The position numbers were made by a program, and so were the translations under genes. Of a stretch of DNA of 64,000 bases, positions 54,701 to 59,639 are shown in pieces (the first letter of the stretch is position 1; each line of letters starts with the position of its first letter). The notes under the pieces are model-generated. The model was given only the letters and a program-made list of their open reading frames with translations, had not been told where the DNA came from and searched no databases. The stretch comes from Agrypnia vestita (Eukaryota; Arthropoda; Insecta; Trichoptera; Phryganeidae): assembly GCA_016648135.1 (NCBI GenBank), contig JADDOH010010888.1, positions 41,196-105,195 on the forward strand. Reading direction: 5' to 3'.

Positions 54701-55740
54701 TTCTTGGATTACACGAGAACCAAAACTTGTTCAACTTCAGGTGATGTCCTTGAAGGCCCACATATTTAATGCAAACATATCTGTCATATTAGGAATATTG
54801 TAGTAGCCCGATAGAATCTTGAATGTCTCGATGAGGTCACCTCTCGCTCGTCGCTCCTGAAGAGTGGGCAGTTTCAAGACTCTCAGCCTTTCCGCATATT
54901 CCAGGTTTTTAAGACCCAAGGGCAATTTTGTGGCTGGTCTCTGAACGTTTTCCAGTAAAACTACATCTTTAGCAAAATATGGATTCCAGATCTGAGAGGC
55001 ATATTCGAGGAGAGGCCTCACATATATCTTATAAATAGTTGTGAATAGTGATACCGTCAGATGTTGGAATGATCTTCTCACCAAAAACAAAATAGAGTTA
55101 GCCTTCTTAACCACCTATATACCTCTCTTATTCTGGTGTTCCTCACGCGATCCCCCAGAAACTTGCCTGCTATCGTCTTCAAGGTCTTCATCTTGGAAGT
55201 CCTCAATATTTGTTTAGTTCTGATTATTATTAGTTGCTGTTTACATTAGGATAACAGTATTTAGGATTTCTAACTTAAATCAGTGTCATTTTGGTTTGAG
55301 TGACTTCACAACCGGAAAGAAAATATTGCATTACACGAGATTTTAAGCATGAATGTTTTGACCTTGGAACCCACGCACTTTACACCTGCGCAGTTTTATA
55401 TCTCATAATAACTTATTCATTTATTAATTAAAGGGGTTACAATACTCTGGGAGGGTAAAATTTTGGTGGAATTTGGGTCAAATTTTACAAAGATAAATAT
55501 AATATTGTCACGGAACATGCCTGCGATGGGCAATTGAAACACTTGTCTGATATTTGGCGATATCTTAATATTTCAGGTCAGAAGCACGCTGCGACCGGTG
55601 CGAAGACTACTCTGGTGTACATTCTGCGCCGGTTCGAGCTGCACTCCGACTGGAAGCTGAAGGACATGCCCAGGGCATACGACGTCAGTTCTCACTCCCC
55701 TTGGGGCTACAAGGCCAAGTTCACGGAGAGAAAGTGGTGA
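27513..55740 (+). CDS. cytochrome P450, CYP4 clan (10 coding exons)
   Basis: Ten exons with matching phases give 1545 nt, 514 residues plus stop, a normal P450 length. Residues 17-38 form a hydrophobic N-terminal anchor, so the enzyme should sit on the ER face. Seen motifs: DGPxxxP near 51-57, helix C WKDHR (145-149), I-helix Asp322-Thr323, ExxR EVLR (378-381), PERF (433-436) and the heme loop FSGGPRNCLG (452-461) with Cys459 as the expected thiolate ligand. The heme-binding and HRKLISPGF segments match the CYP4 clan. The usual CYP4 I-helix signature EVDTFMFEGHDTT is replaced by DEMLNMWGASVDTV, so this is a divergent member. CYP4-clan enzymes oxidise fatty acids, hydrocarbons or xenobiotics with NADPH-P450 reductase; the substrate here is unknown. 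Introns total about 26.7 kb and are full of transposons. No frameshift or stop was found in any exon. Confidence 0.93.
27783..28045 (-). pseudogene. LINE C-terminal fragment in P450 intron 1
   Basis: The minus-strand frame reads MKQKGQWAGHVARQDTTRW, then GIGRPQKRWADDI, KKWLQLANNRAEW and EEPYIQQW, the conserved C-terminal tail of endonuclease/reverse-transcriptase LINEs. It ends in a GAA-rich tail (27783-27800). It lies only about 55 bp after the exon 1 donor, in antisense orientation. Confidence 0.75.
28120..28994. other. GC-richer intronic interval with a two-copy 44-bp repeat
   Basis: Two copies of a block with CATTATCTAC and GAGACACCTGAAACAGC lie at 28551-28586 and 28595-28631. A palindrome-rich stretch occurs at 28370-28490, and a TATAAATAG at about 28713 may mark a promoter or LTR. 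No gene identified. Confidence 0.35.
28995..29375 (-). pseudogene. Jockey-type LINE C-terminus
   Basis: Same family as 11575-12540: YRLLRGMIDNPEIMQSIG, RHRQHRLFHIPIYRTN, PVGRATAMLNK, HVSEGVFRSG. The 3' end reaches an AATTG-repeat tail at about 29000. Confidence 0.75.
29376..30086. other. AT-rich interval, nothing recognised
   Basis: Very AT-rich intronic DNA without open frames, tandem repeats or termini that I can assign. Confidence 0.5.
30087..30300 (+). mobile_element. hAT-like left terminus
   Basis: TAGTGATGGGTCCGCTC followed by subterminal ACTACAATGTAGTACTACA and ACTTCAAA repeats, the style of a hAT end. A right end is not found. The mariner at 30498 appears to be inserted in its interior. 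Confidence 0.45.
30498..31993 (+). mobile_element. mariner (DD34D) element, nearly intact
   Basis: The left end CGAGGGCGGTCCAATAAGTA (after TA at 30496-30497) is matched by an inverted right end at 31969-31992. The right end is diverged at its last bases, and no clean TA follows. A (TATG)n-type microsatellite and A-rich stretch lie within the 5' leader (30550-30715), making it longer than the usual 1.3 kb. The transposase frame follows at 30850-31972. It is the same family as the relic at 8.0-9.1 kb but far better preserved. Confidence 0.88.
30850..31972 (+). pseudogene. mariner transposase with one 31-bp disrupting duplication
   Basis: The N-terminal helix-turn-helix part (MEKEQYRSVIRFLFLEKKS) is open from 30850 to 31005. 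A 31-bp insertion then duplicates GAGTTTCAAC (30988 and 31019), with an 11-bp repeat inside, and introduces a TAG at 31006-31008. After it the frame continues to the natural stop at 31970-31972. The catalytic region is complete: VDETWI, HHDNAPAH and PDLAPCDFF, with 34 residues between the last two Asp (DD34D). As it stands it cannot make full-length transposase, although the 278-codon catalytic part is open. Confidence 0.85.
32220..33500 (-). pseudogene. gypsy/errantivirus-like pol-env relic
   Basis: On the minus strand, 32945-33490 encodes a decayed Ty3/gypsy integrase end: an ERSHSTLKDYL segment near 33470, a YxxYELVFG-type segment near 33340, then the C-terminal GPYEI and LKPYY motifs. Downstream, about 32230-32520 resembles part of the F-type envelope found in errantiviruses (a coiled LLRDQTQVLKS segment). 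Stops and frameshifts throughout; no LTRs and no gag seen. This is an old endogenous fragment, truncated at about 33500. Confidence 0.6.
33501..33859. other. GC-rich intronic interval, unassigned
   Basis: A GC-rich block (33500-33780) abuts the gypsy-like relic; its origin is unclear. No frame or terminal repeat stands out. Confidence 0.35.
33860..34080 (-). pseudogene. RTE-like LINE scrap
   Basis: The minus-strand frame contains VNNEYLEQVNEFMCLKSSLE, matching the LExVxEFxYLGS segment after the catalytic core of RTE-type reverse transcriptases. About 60 residues survive. Confidence 0.5.
34276..34382 (+). CDS. P450 exon 2
   Basis: Acceptor TTTATATAG, donor GTAACT. Encodes DPLEVLHKVIRKHKG, then LVRLWMGPELVVMIYKPEDV, the classic CYP4 beta-1 region. 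Phase 2 in, phase 0 out. Confidence 0.9.
34400..35349. other. P450 intron 2 and flank
   Basis: AT-rich. A partial copy of the TIR element ends (AGCAAAAACTTCAGGGAGTC at about 34805) is visible. 34900-35170 is A-rich and resembles an inverted retroposon tail. No gene. Confidence 0.4.
35350..35449 (+). CDS. P450 exon 3
   Basis: Acceptor CACTTACAG, donor GTAAGT. Encodes SIMKCRSLSAKPPLAYKMW and DSSGEGILTT, the B-B' region. Starting upstream at 35322 would run into a TGA, so 35350 is preferred. Confidence 0.85.
35640..36230 (-). promoter_or_regulatory. GC-rich LTR-like promoter block
   Basis: GC-rich island in AT-rich DNA. On the minus strand a TATAAAAG (about 35949-35956) is followed by a pyrimidine/purine-mixed leader, and the block ends in GTGACGCCGCGACCAGGAG, similar in style to the primer-binding region after an insect LTR. 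The long open frames on both strands lack any protein motif. Could be a solo LTR; ends not defined. Confidence 0.4.
36231..38059. other. P450 intron 3, mostly unassigned
   Basis: AT-rich sequence with no convincing gene. 37795-38040 starts with (ATTT)n and has a G run near 37970-37979, possibly a retroposon 3' end on the minus strand. Confidence 0.4.
38060..38310 (+). pseudogene. LINE C-terminal fragment
   Basis: The frame at 38104-38307 reads LVNVGQRSYNYFGPKLLKCI, ELKRSRV, KYKIKQWTRNK, similar to the last 60 residues of Jockey/CR1-type ORF2 proteins (GQRSYxYxxPKLxN; KxKLKxWL). The upstream part is missing. Confidence 0.5.
38860..39045 (+). CDS. P450 exon 4 (helix C)
   Basis: Acceptor ATGTTCCAG, donor GTGGTG (weak). 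Carries WKDHRKLISPGF, whose Trp and Arg normally contact the heme propionates. The split Asp codon is completed with G from exon 3. Confidence 0.9.
39642..40409. mobile_element. PIF/Harbinger element with TTA duplication
   Basis: Terminal inverted repeats AGCCATGTATTCACTAGGGG (left) and its complement (right, 40390-40409) are flanked by TTA at 39639-39641 and 40410-40412, the 3-bp duplication of PIF/Harbinger. Internally, 39973-40140 encodes a short transposase-like segment. The rest carries palindromic GC-rich repeats. Confidence 0.85.
39973..40140 (+). pseudogene. Harbinger transposase N-terminal scrap
   Basis: SKRKRRKRWWMRNYLLQRER followed by LRSIQLDEFKNNF matches the RRWWxRxWLxxR ... EFxNFxR region that precedes the DDE domain in Harbinger-type nucleases. 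Only about 55 residues remain. Confidence 0.6.
40430..40699 (+). other. GC-richer open stretch, possible LINE end
   Basis: A frame at 40464-40700 contains SASVVKEWNSRPAF, reminiscent of the VxxWNxLP segment near the C-terminus of R1/Jockey-type LINE proteins. Not enough to be sure. A hAT-like element interrupts it at 40708. Confidence 0.3.
40708..41385. mobile_element. hAT-like non-autonomous element
   Basis: Ends TAGAGGCGGGTCGTTCACG (left) and ...CTCATCTCTA (right), flanked by an 8-bp duplication with one mismatch (ACCTCAAG at 40700-40707, GCCTCAAG at 41386-41393). Subterminal GTTCACT/AGTGAAC repeats occur at both ends. The interior is noncoding, with repeated CTGGAAxxxGAAAGCACC modules. 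Confidence 0.7.
41577..42105 (+). mobile_element. retroposon-like repeat with triplicated ~126-bp module
   Basis: Begins ACTAGCTATTTGTACCCGGC and GTTGCACGGG, and ends with five ACAG repeats and ATTGAGTTTTATAGGTATAG, the layout of a widespread insect repeat whose head is CCCGGCGTTGC and whose tail is (ACAG)n. Inside, three diverged copies of about 126 bp (starting near 41680, 41806 and 41932) share GGGGAAGGGTTAAAAGAATA, GTTACCYGSCGRGTCCT and TCGGTCAAACTG. Confidence 0.65.
42150..42300. repeat. short snap-back inverted repeat
   Basis: 42160-42205 and 42237-42295 are inverted complements (TTGGCGTAGT...GGGGGAA against TTCCCCCGACTACGCCGAA, and GTTGCCGACAACTTCTTGAA against TTCAAGATGTTTGCCGGC). About 150 bp in all; a small foldback MITE. 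Confidence 0.7.
42405..42600 (+). repeat. tRNA-derived SINE (copy 2)
   Basis: tRNA-like head with box A region TTGTGGTTAGGAC and box B GGTTTGAACC (42477-42486), then the family body TATTTTCATAGCACAAGC, AATATTAATATGACACGTAT and an A-rich tail. The first about 20 bp of the head is duplicated (GTAGCTTGTTGGTCT, GTAGCTCATTGGTCT). Confidence 0.8.
42601..43156. other. P450 intron 4, 3' part
   Basis: GC-moderate sequence at 42610-42880 with short frames on the plus strand but no recognised motif, then AT-rich sequence to the exon 5 acceptor. Confidence 0.4.
43157..43226 (+). CDS. P450 exon 5
   Basis: Acceptor CTATTTGCAG, donor GTAAGT. A 70-nt exon encoding ETLFGYKISFREGKND and IHGPE; typical of the CYP4 helix E-F region (ETLFG). 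It leaves two bases of an Ile codon. Confidence 0.85.
43776..44018 (-). pseudogene. possible LINE C-terminal fragment
   Basis: The minus-strand frame contains WNSSSSAVPRCEDDVRHVID, loosely like the CxxCxxxxExxxHxxxxC region that ends R1/Jockey-type proteins. One potential Cys remains and no other support is visible. It lies in P450 intron 5. Confidence 0.25.
44040..45460. other. P450 intron 5, unassigned
   Basis: Mixed-composition DNA with short frames but no family motif, tandem repeat or terminal inverted repeat that I can support. Confidence 0.45.
45465..45690 (+). repeat. dispersed repeat, probable solo-LTR fragment (copy 3)
   Basis: Best-preserved copy: AAGTGATCACTTTAGCCAGC, CATGATTGGTCATAAGTC, CCCATATAAATAG (TATA), CTTCGTCTCTGTGAGAC, TTGATTAATAACGATCCCTC, TGGCGACAAAAATCCAGC. 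It ends 13 bp before exon 6, so it supplies most of the intron's branch-point region. Confidence 0.6.
45703..45869 (+). CDS. P450 exon 6
   Basis: Acceptor GTGTTTACTAG, donor GTAAGT. Encodes RMKEFWYFPDFTYRHS, the CYP4 helix F-G segment (FWYxPDxxYxxS). The acceptor lies 13 bp after a dispersed repeat (45465-45690). Confidence 0.88.
46290..46520 (-). pseudogene. Ty3/gypsy pol fragment (RT-RNase H junction)
   Basis: The minus strand encodes RRLLGALNFYRKFLPRAADT followed by PLNNIF, then VSWTPESIETFERCKESL and ATLLAR. This is the thumb/connection segment of Ty3/gypsy reverse transcriptase (GxxNFYRRFxP; WTxExxxxFxxxKxxL). It is antisense in P450 intron 6. Confidence 0.7.
46612..46690 (+). repeat. 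repeat shared by P450 introns 6 and 9
   Basis: Contains TGAAGTGGTT, TTTGCTTCGTC and CGGCGTAGCGAGGAAAC, all in the same order as at 51473-51550. Probably an LTR-adjacent piece of the gypsy family next to it. Confidence 0.5.
46691..48050. other. P450 intron 6, unassigned
   Basis: AT-rich; only short frames, nothing recognised. Confidence 0.45.
48051..48160 (+). CDS. P450 exon 7
   Basis: Acceptor GATATTTCAG, donor GTAAGT. Encodes VPAFMDLLLEAERQG, LTRNQVLDEMLNMWGA, leading into helix I. Its last residues replace the usual FMFEG of CYP4. Confidence 0.88.
48337..48969 (-). mobile_element. 5'-truncated Penelope-like element with 11-bp duplication
   Basis: An 11-bp duplication CCAGCATTATG at 48326-48336 and 48970-48980 brackets the insert. 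On the minus strand it encodes the GIY-YIG endonuclease part: LYIEQTKRNIATRLKELIG, AIKNNNSNISAICEHASKG, then RESIEIYKHPNFNRDDSYKL, followed by the C-terminal tail also seen at 22473-22658. The copy is cut in the endonuclease and joined at 48913 to an inverted copy of the element's leader (CAACCAGTTACAGTTAA, also inverted at 48335-48351). It lies in P450 intron 7. Confidence 0.85.
48400..48433 (-). ncRNA. candidate hammerhead ribozyme, covarying copy
   Basis: Minus strand: CTGATGA, stem II GTTGAAT-AAG-AATTCAAC, GAAAC, GTC. Compared with 22642-22675, a stem II G-C pair has become A-T with both sides changed, so the helix is preserved. The downstream hairpin CGAGAA...TTCTCG is kept too. Confidence 0.6.
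49136..49382 (+). CDS. P450 exon 8 (helix I end, ExxR)
   Basis: Acceptor TTTATCAATCAG, donor GTTAGT. Begins SVDTV, with Asp322-Thr323 in the place of the oxygen-activating acid-alcohol pair, then HKECQEKAFQEI and IKEVLRIFPVV with the ExxR. Confidence 0.9.
49860..50560 (-). promoter_or_regulatory. GC-rich LTR-like block
   Basis: GC-rich island with long but motif-free frames on both strands. On the minus strand its end has the order expected of R-U5: CCAGAATAAAGGTGTGAATT (AATAAA signal) then GATACCGTTGTTTCATTAGC and CATCA. Compatible with an antisense solo LTR in P450 intron 8. Exact ends and a duplication were not found. Confidence 0.4.
50561..51180. other. P450 intron 8, 3' part
   Basis: Contains a diverged inverted pair (TAGTGCATACTTGTTCTTGA near 50962 against GACAAGCATGCACTA near 50921). 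No gene. Confidence 0.4.
51181..51357 (+). CDS. P450 exon 9 (PERF and heme loop)
   Basis: Acceptor chosen at TTTCAG (exon from 51181), giving KNDVVIPAKT, which matches the family length (KNGYVIPAGT). The upstream acceptor CACAG (exon from 51172) is also in frame and would add GVS. Contains HRDPDTWPDPDVFIPERF and YPFSGGPRNCL; donor GTGGGT. Confidence 0.85.
52457..52640 (+). repeat. tRNA-derived SINE (copy 3, best preserved)
   Basis: Head GAGTAGCTTGTTGGTCTTGT, box B GGTTCGAACC (52513-52522), body TATTTTCATAGCACAAGC and GTAAGAATATTGATGTGACA, ACGTATTCCGTGTTCACATC, then an A-rich tail. About 175 bp. The head resembles a decayed eukaryotic tRNA with a TGGTTAGGA motif. Confidence 0.85.
52727..54010 (-). 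mobile_element. mariner (cecropia/Hsmar1-like), complete but dead
   Basis: Perfect inverted ends starting TTAGGTCCTTACATATGAAA (about 24 bp), with TA on both sides (52725-52726, 54011-54012); 1284 bp. It encodes an antisense transposase (52804-53822). Confidence 0.92.
52804..53822 (-). pseudogene. mariner transposase pseudogene
   Basis: Starts MKNLKYRVINEYEFHRG (helix-turn-helix) and ends WQKCIDSNGTYFD, the hallmark C-terminus of the cecropia/Hsmar1 group. Catalytic segments TCDEKWI, YDNARLH and LAPTDYH are all visible. A one-base deletion near 53530 shifts frame after GVSDK, an in-frame TAG occurs near 53398 and a TAA near 53166, so no full-length protein is possible. Confidence 0.88.
54290..54540 (-). 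pseudogene. LINE C-terminal scrap
   Basis: The minus strand reads RDWYGHVQGMDSTRL and, in shifted frames, RGTRLRVPKDG, GHPPHRR, RTDHIGLL. The WYGHVxRM motif places it at the end of an RTE-like ORF, with several frameshifts. It ends in a GAA-rich tail near 54310. Confidence 0.55.
54541..55210 (-). pseudogene. CR1-type LINE reverse-transcriptase C-terminus
   Basis: The open frame 54737-55114 (antisense in P450 intron 9) reads YVRPLLEYASQIWNPYF, VVLLENVQRPATKLPLGL, YAERLRVLKLPTL and RRARGDLIETFKIL, the thumb-to-C-terminus block of CR1/Rex-type LINEs. It ends in an (AAT)n tail at 54541-54560. Confidence 0.8.
55577..55740 (+). CDS. P450 exon 10 (C-terminus)
   Basis: Acceptor AATATTTCAG; the first two bases complete the Gly of the heme loop (CLG|QKHA). 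Continues TLVYILRRFELHSDW and ends KAKFTERKW with TGA at 55738-55740. No clear AATAAA follows before the TIR element at 55832. Confidence 0.9.
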
Positions 55741-56394
55741 CAGGCTCGGACCTCTGGGAGCTAGGTCCTTCGAACATGCCAACTCTGAAGTGGTTGAAAA
55801 CTTGCACGTTCAAAGGGCGGTTATATCACTTACACAGGGCGCCTCATAGCTAGTAGCAAGAGCTTCACAGGTAGATTCCTGCCTCGATAATGAGTCGAAA
55901 AATTTCAAGCAACCATCGGCAGTTATGGAAATATTCAATATCAAATTTGCATTTTTTTAAATGTTTCTCGCTTATTTTTTGCAAAAAGTTGAACCGTCAT
56001 TGCAGTTATTTATATCATTTGATTATGAAAAATTCATTCGCTTTAAAGGTTTATAATTTTATTTGAGTTGTACTGAAGCAAACAAATTTATTGTAATCGA
56101 TATAATTTACTGTAATAATAATTCAACTTTTTGCAAAAATAAGCCAGAAATATTACCAAAAAAATGCAAAATTTAAGTCGCTTATCTCCGTAACTGTAGA
56201 AAGAACTTTCCGTAAAAATTGGATGAAGAAAAAAATATAATACCATTACATACGTATCGACGGTTCCTACCAGACGTTTACCAAAAAATCATTTTAACTT
56301 GTTTGTACCAATACATATAAAATACCCTGATCCACAATATTAAATTTTAAAAAATCTACTCTTTACAGAAAAAAAAAACAAACAAACCCCCGCG

Positions 56395-56520
56395 CCGCAT
56401 CACCGCAGCGGTAGGCGGAAAGGATAGAACGCCGTATTCTTCTGTCTTGGCACACCACTTTTGCTTCGGTTGCATTCGTTCATTCATGCTCTACGGTTGC
56501 TGAGGCTTTTAACAGAGCCA
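56395..56520 (-). pseudogene. RTE-like LINE scrap
   Basis: About 120 bp of antisense similarity to the 3' coding end of the LINE at 11711-12235 (CTTCTGTCTTGGCACACCAC, TTTTGCTTCGG on the plus strand). No open frame. Confidence 0.5.
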
Positions 56521-56550
56521 TACTCCAATATTTCGACGGCTCCTACGTTT

Positions 56551-57424
56551 AATATCGTAACCCACAAAATTCAATTTTACAGGAGAAGGATTTGAACATA
56601 TTTTCGTCCGGTATAAATCTAAATATTGCCCAATTTTTTTGAAATTTCGTTTCAATATTTTACTTTATACTGTAGATCATAAATAATCACAAAAAAGTCG
56701 AAATTATTAAAGGTTTTTGTAGAAATGCACATACGATATTATACTTCGGAAAAGACGCGACGTAAAATATCGTATAAATGACTTACAACATTTTACTTCG
56801 GAAAAGACGCGACGAAAAATAACGTAAGTGTTACATACGATAATTTTCTTATGTTATTTTCTCACGCATATTAGCGTAAGTGTTGCATACGATAATTATC
56901 TTATGTTATTTTTTATTATTATTATTTTTTTTTAAATAGAGATGCGAACACGGAATACGTGTCGCATCAATATTCTTACTATTTTCAAACTAAGCGAAAC
57001 GCTTGTGCTATGAAAATAGGACTAACTTGCTAGTCTGGAGTGAGGTTCGAACCCGCGACCTTTGGATCACGAGGCGAGTGTCCTAACCACAAGACCAACA
57101 AGCTACTCCACACACAACAAGTTTTCCAACGTATGTTATCGTAAGTGTTACATACGATAATTATCTTATGTTATTTTCCAACGTATGTTATCGTAAGTGT
57201 TACATAAGATAAAATTATCTTATGTTATTTTCCAACGCAAATTATCGTAAGTGTTACATACGATAGTATACTTCGTAAAAAATGTGTGATTGTTTGAGAT
57301 ACGATAAAATACGTCCGAAAAAAACGTTATTTATTGCAAATTTTTTTTTTCTTTCTTGGAAATAAAGATATAATTAAATACATAGGAAATACACAAAAAA
57401 CTAAAAATCGTGGGTTACGATATT
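56551..57424. repeat. inverted-end element with ~53-bp tandem repeats
   Basis: A perfect 15-bp inverted pair AATATCGTAACCCAC (56551-56565) and GTGGGTTACGATATT (57410-57424) brackets several tandem copies of about 53 bp built from ATCGTAAGTGTTACATACGA and TTATCTTATGTTATTTTCCA. Two copies of ACTTCGGAAAAGACGCGACG occur at 56745 and 56803. A SINE splits the array at 56935-57109. Confidence 0.7.
56935..57109 (-). repeat. tRNA-derived SINE (copy 4)
   Basis: Antisense full-length copy: box B at 57044-57053, body with GACACGTATTCCGTGTTCGC-like sequence, A-rich tail at 56925-56940. It interrupts the 53-bp repeat array. Confidence 0.85.
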
Positions 57425-58149
57425 ATACGATTTGTAGCGTCCGATCGTGCGAGGTCGTTCGCGGGTGCCCTCTATTTCAGCAGAAATAAAGAGCATTCGC
57501 AAACAACTGAAAAAAAAAGGACGTAAAAACGGATAAATACGCTCATTTTGCATGTAAAGCCAAACTTTACTCTTTTTTGGGTGATAAAATAACTGGTACT
57601 TTATTCGAACCGTCTGAACGTACGGAGACAAAGTCCGACACAAATATTGAATATTAAGAAAACCTTACCTTACCTTAAAAAAATATTTAAATTATTTAAA
57701 ACCTTAAATTGTTTTATTTGACTTGTTTCAATGTAAATTAATTTTTAATATTCGATATAACTCACTGCAGGGATAGTTGAACGTTTTGCGGAAAAAAGCC
57801 GGAAACGTTGAAACAAAAATAGAAACTCTGATGACGCCGTAAGTGTAAAGACTATTTTCTATCCACAATTGAATGAAGAAGACTCCCCGTAGTTTTTGCT
57901 ACTAGCTACGAGACACCCTGAATATATGGCGACGCAGGATATCTCCTCCCCTCGCATGTCGTACGAGGAGTAGTGATATCGCGGCTTTTCCATATCTAAC
58001 GATTCTATTTAAAGTGGTATGAAGATTGCATACTGTATTTATTTTGGTTAAGCAGACGTAATTTATTTAAGTATTTTCATGTCTTTTGGCTCATAGTGAC
58101 AGCCTTAATTAATTACGTGTTTACCGCTTACTGTATAGTAATATAATTC

Positions 58150-58450
58150 ATCATCATCATCACTCTCGGCTCTACGACCCCCGGTGGGTCTTGGCCTCCT
58201 CAAGAGTCTTCCTCCACTCATCTCGGTTTAGTGCCAGCTCTCTCCAGTCCAGAAGCTCCAAGGCAGATATGTTTTTGAGAACGTTGTCACTCCATCTTAA
58301 TTTTGGCCTTCCTAAGCTCCTTCGCCCTATCCGTCTTGAGTTCAGCAGGGATTTTGGTGCTTAATCTCTCCACATGCCCCAGCCACCGAAGTCTTCCCAG
58401 TTTTATAAATTTGATGACGTTTAGCTCCTTAAACAGAGTACAGAGCTCAT
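58150..58450 (-). pseudogene. LINE C-terminal scrap
   Basis: The minus strand encodes, in pieces, KFIKLGRLRWLGHVERLS, SRRIGRRSL-type GRP region, WSDNVLKNISALELLDW and RDEWRKTLEEAKTHRGS, the typical end of RTE-like ORFs. The tail is (ATG)n at 58150-58160. Confidence 0.6.
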
Positions 58451-58859
58451 TGTTGTAATAGTAATATAATTATTGTTTAATATCGGTTGTGGATTATAAT
58501 ATTTAAATATATTTTTGTCCTTAACGATCTTGATGTTGTTAAATAAACTAAATTAATAATATTATAAAATAAATCATAATATCACGCAAAATGTGTTTTA
58601 TTTTATTTCGTAGCTGATTTTCCTCCAGAAAAAACATCAAACTTAATGTAGAACGTTTAGAATTACAAGCTTAACAAAGGTCAGTCCTATGCTTAACCTA
58701 TTTAACCTAGTGGCTTAAATAGGTGTGATTCAGCAACTAGTCTCTGGAATACTCTAGAAATCGATATAGTACAAGATCCCGACTTAGGTCGACCTTCACC
58801 CATCTGTTAACCGAATGAAAATTATTTTTTAGCCATCATAATACATTAGCAAACATATA

Positions 58860-59530
58860 GCAGACGGGTTGCCTGGTGAAATTAAGTCAAGCCTACCTTT
58901 AATTAAATTATTGCAATCCATGTTTTTTTTTTTACTTTTTCACTTATTTGTTAACCAAACGAAATCAATACTGATTGAGAGTAGGAAGCATAAGAAACAA
59001 GAAACGGTTGCCTTGTCTATCGTTTTCTGGTCCATACTACAGAGTTGTCAAGTATAAACTGATCGACTTATGTGTTCCATCGAGGTCATCAAGACACAGT
59101 GCATTATTCTATTATAGTGGAAATGTCAGAACTAATGCATTAGCAAACTCTGTAATTCCCAGATTACACTCATTAGGGAATGAACACGCAGAGGCGGCTG
59201 ACATTTTTGCTCATAGTATAACTGTTTATAGGACAAAGCTGATACAATTGTTTACATCTCAAGAAAATGGAAATGGACAATAAATTTTTCTATTTTACCT
59301 TTAACTATTATTATTTGTACCTGTAACTTTATTATTATTTTATCTTATGTTTTTATGTATTTCTTATGTTTTTCTGTATTATTATTATTACCTTTTAACT
59401 ATTATTATTGTAACTTTTAACTGTATTATTATTTTAACTGTCTTATGTTATTTAAAAAAAATTATTCTGTATATTTGTAAAAGCCCATAAGGGCGTTAAA
59501 TAAATAAAATAAAAATAAAATAAAATACAA
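58860..59530 (+). pseudogene. Jockey-type LINE 3' end (copy 1)
   Basis: The frame 58975-59283 contains PSRSSRHSALFYYSGNVRTN, SVIPRLHSLGNEHAEAADI and KLIQLF, a LINE ORF2 C-terminus. The 3' UTR ends TTGTAAAAGCCCATAAGGGC, GTTAAATAAATAAAATAAAA at 59475-59525, nearly the same terminus as the next LINE. Confidence 0.65.
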
Positions 59531-59639
59531 AAAATAAACAGGTTAAATTAAACTACTTATATATATTTACACTCATCTGTTTTCTTATTGAAATTTATAT
59601 TAAAATACATACAGGTAATTTTATTAAAAACACGATGGT

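Larger units (their letters stand above)
55832..57921. mobile_element. TIR element copy B, just after the P450 stop
   Basis: Ends match copy A (11471-12747): left ACAGGGCGCCTCATAGCTAG, right (inverted) CAGGGTGTCTCGTAGCTAGT. The interior holds an LINE scrap (56395-56520), a second TIR element with tandem repeats (56551-57424) and a SINE. The left end begins 92 bp after the P450 stop, so the P450 3' UTR may run into it. Confidence 0.55.
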
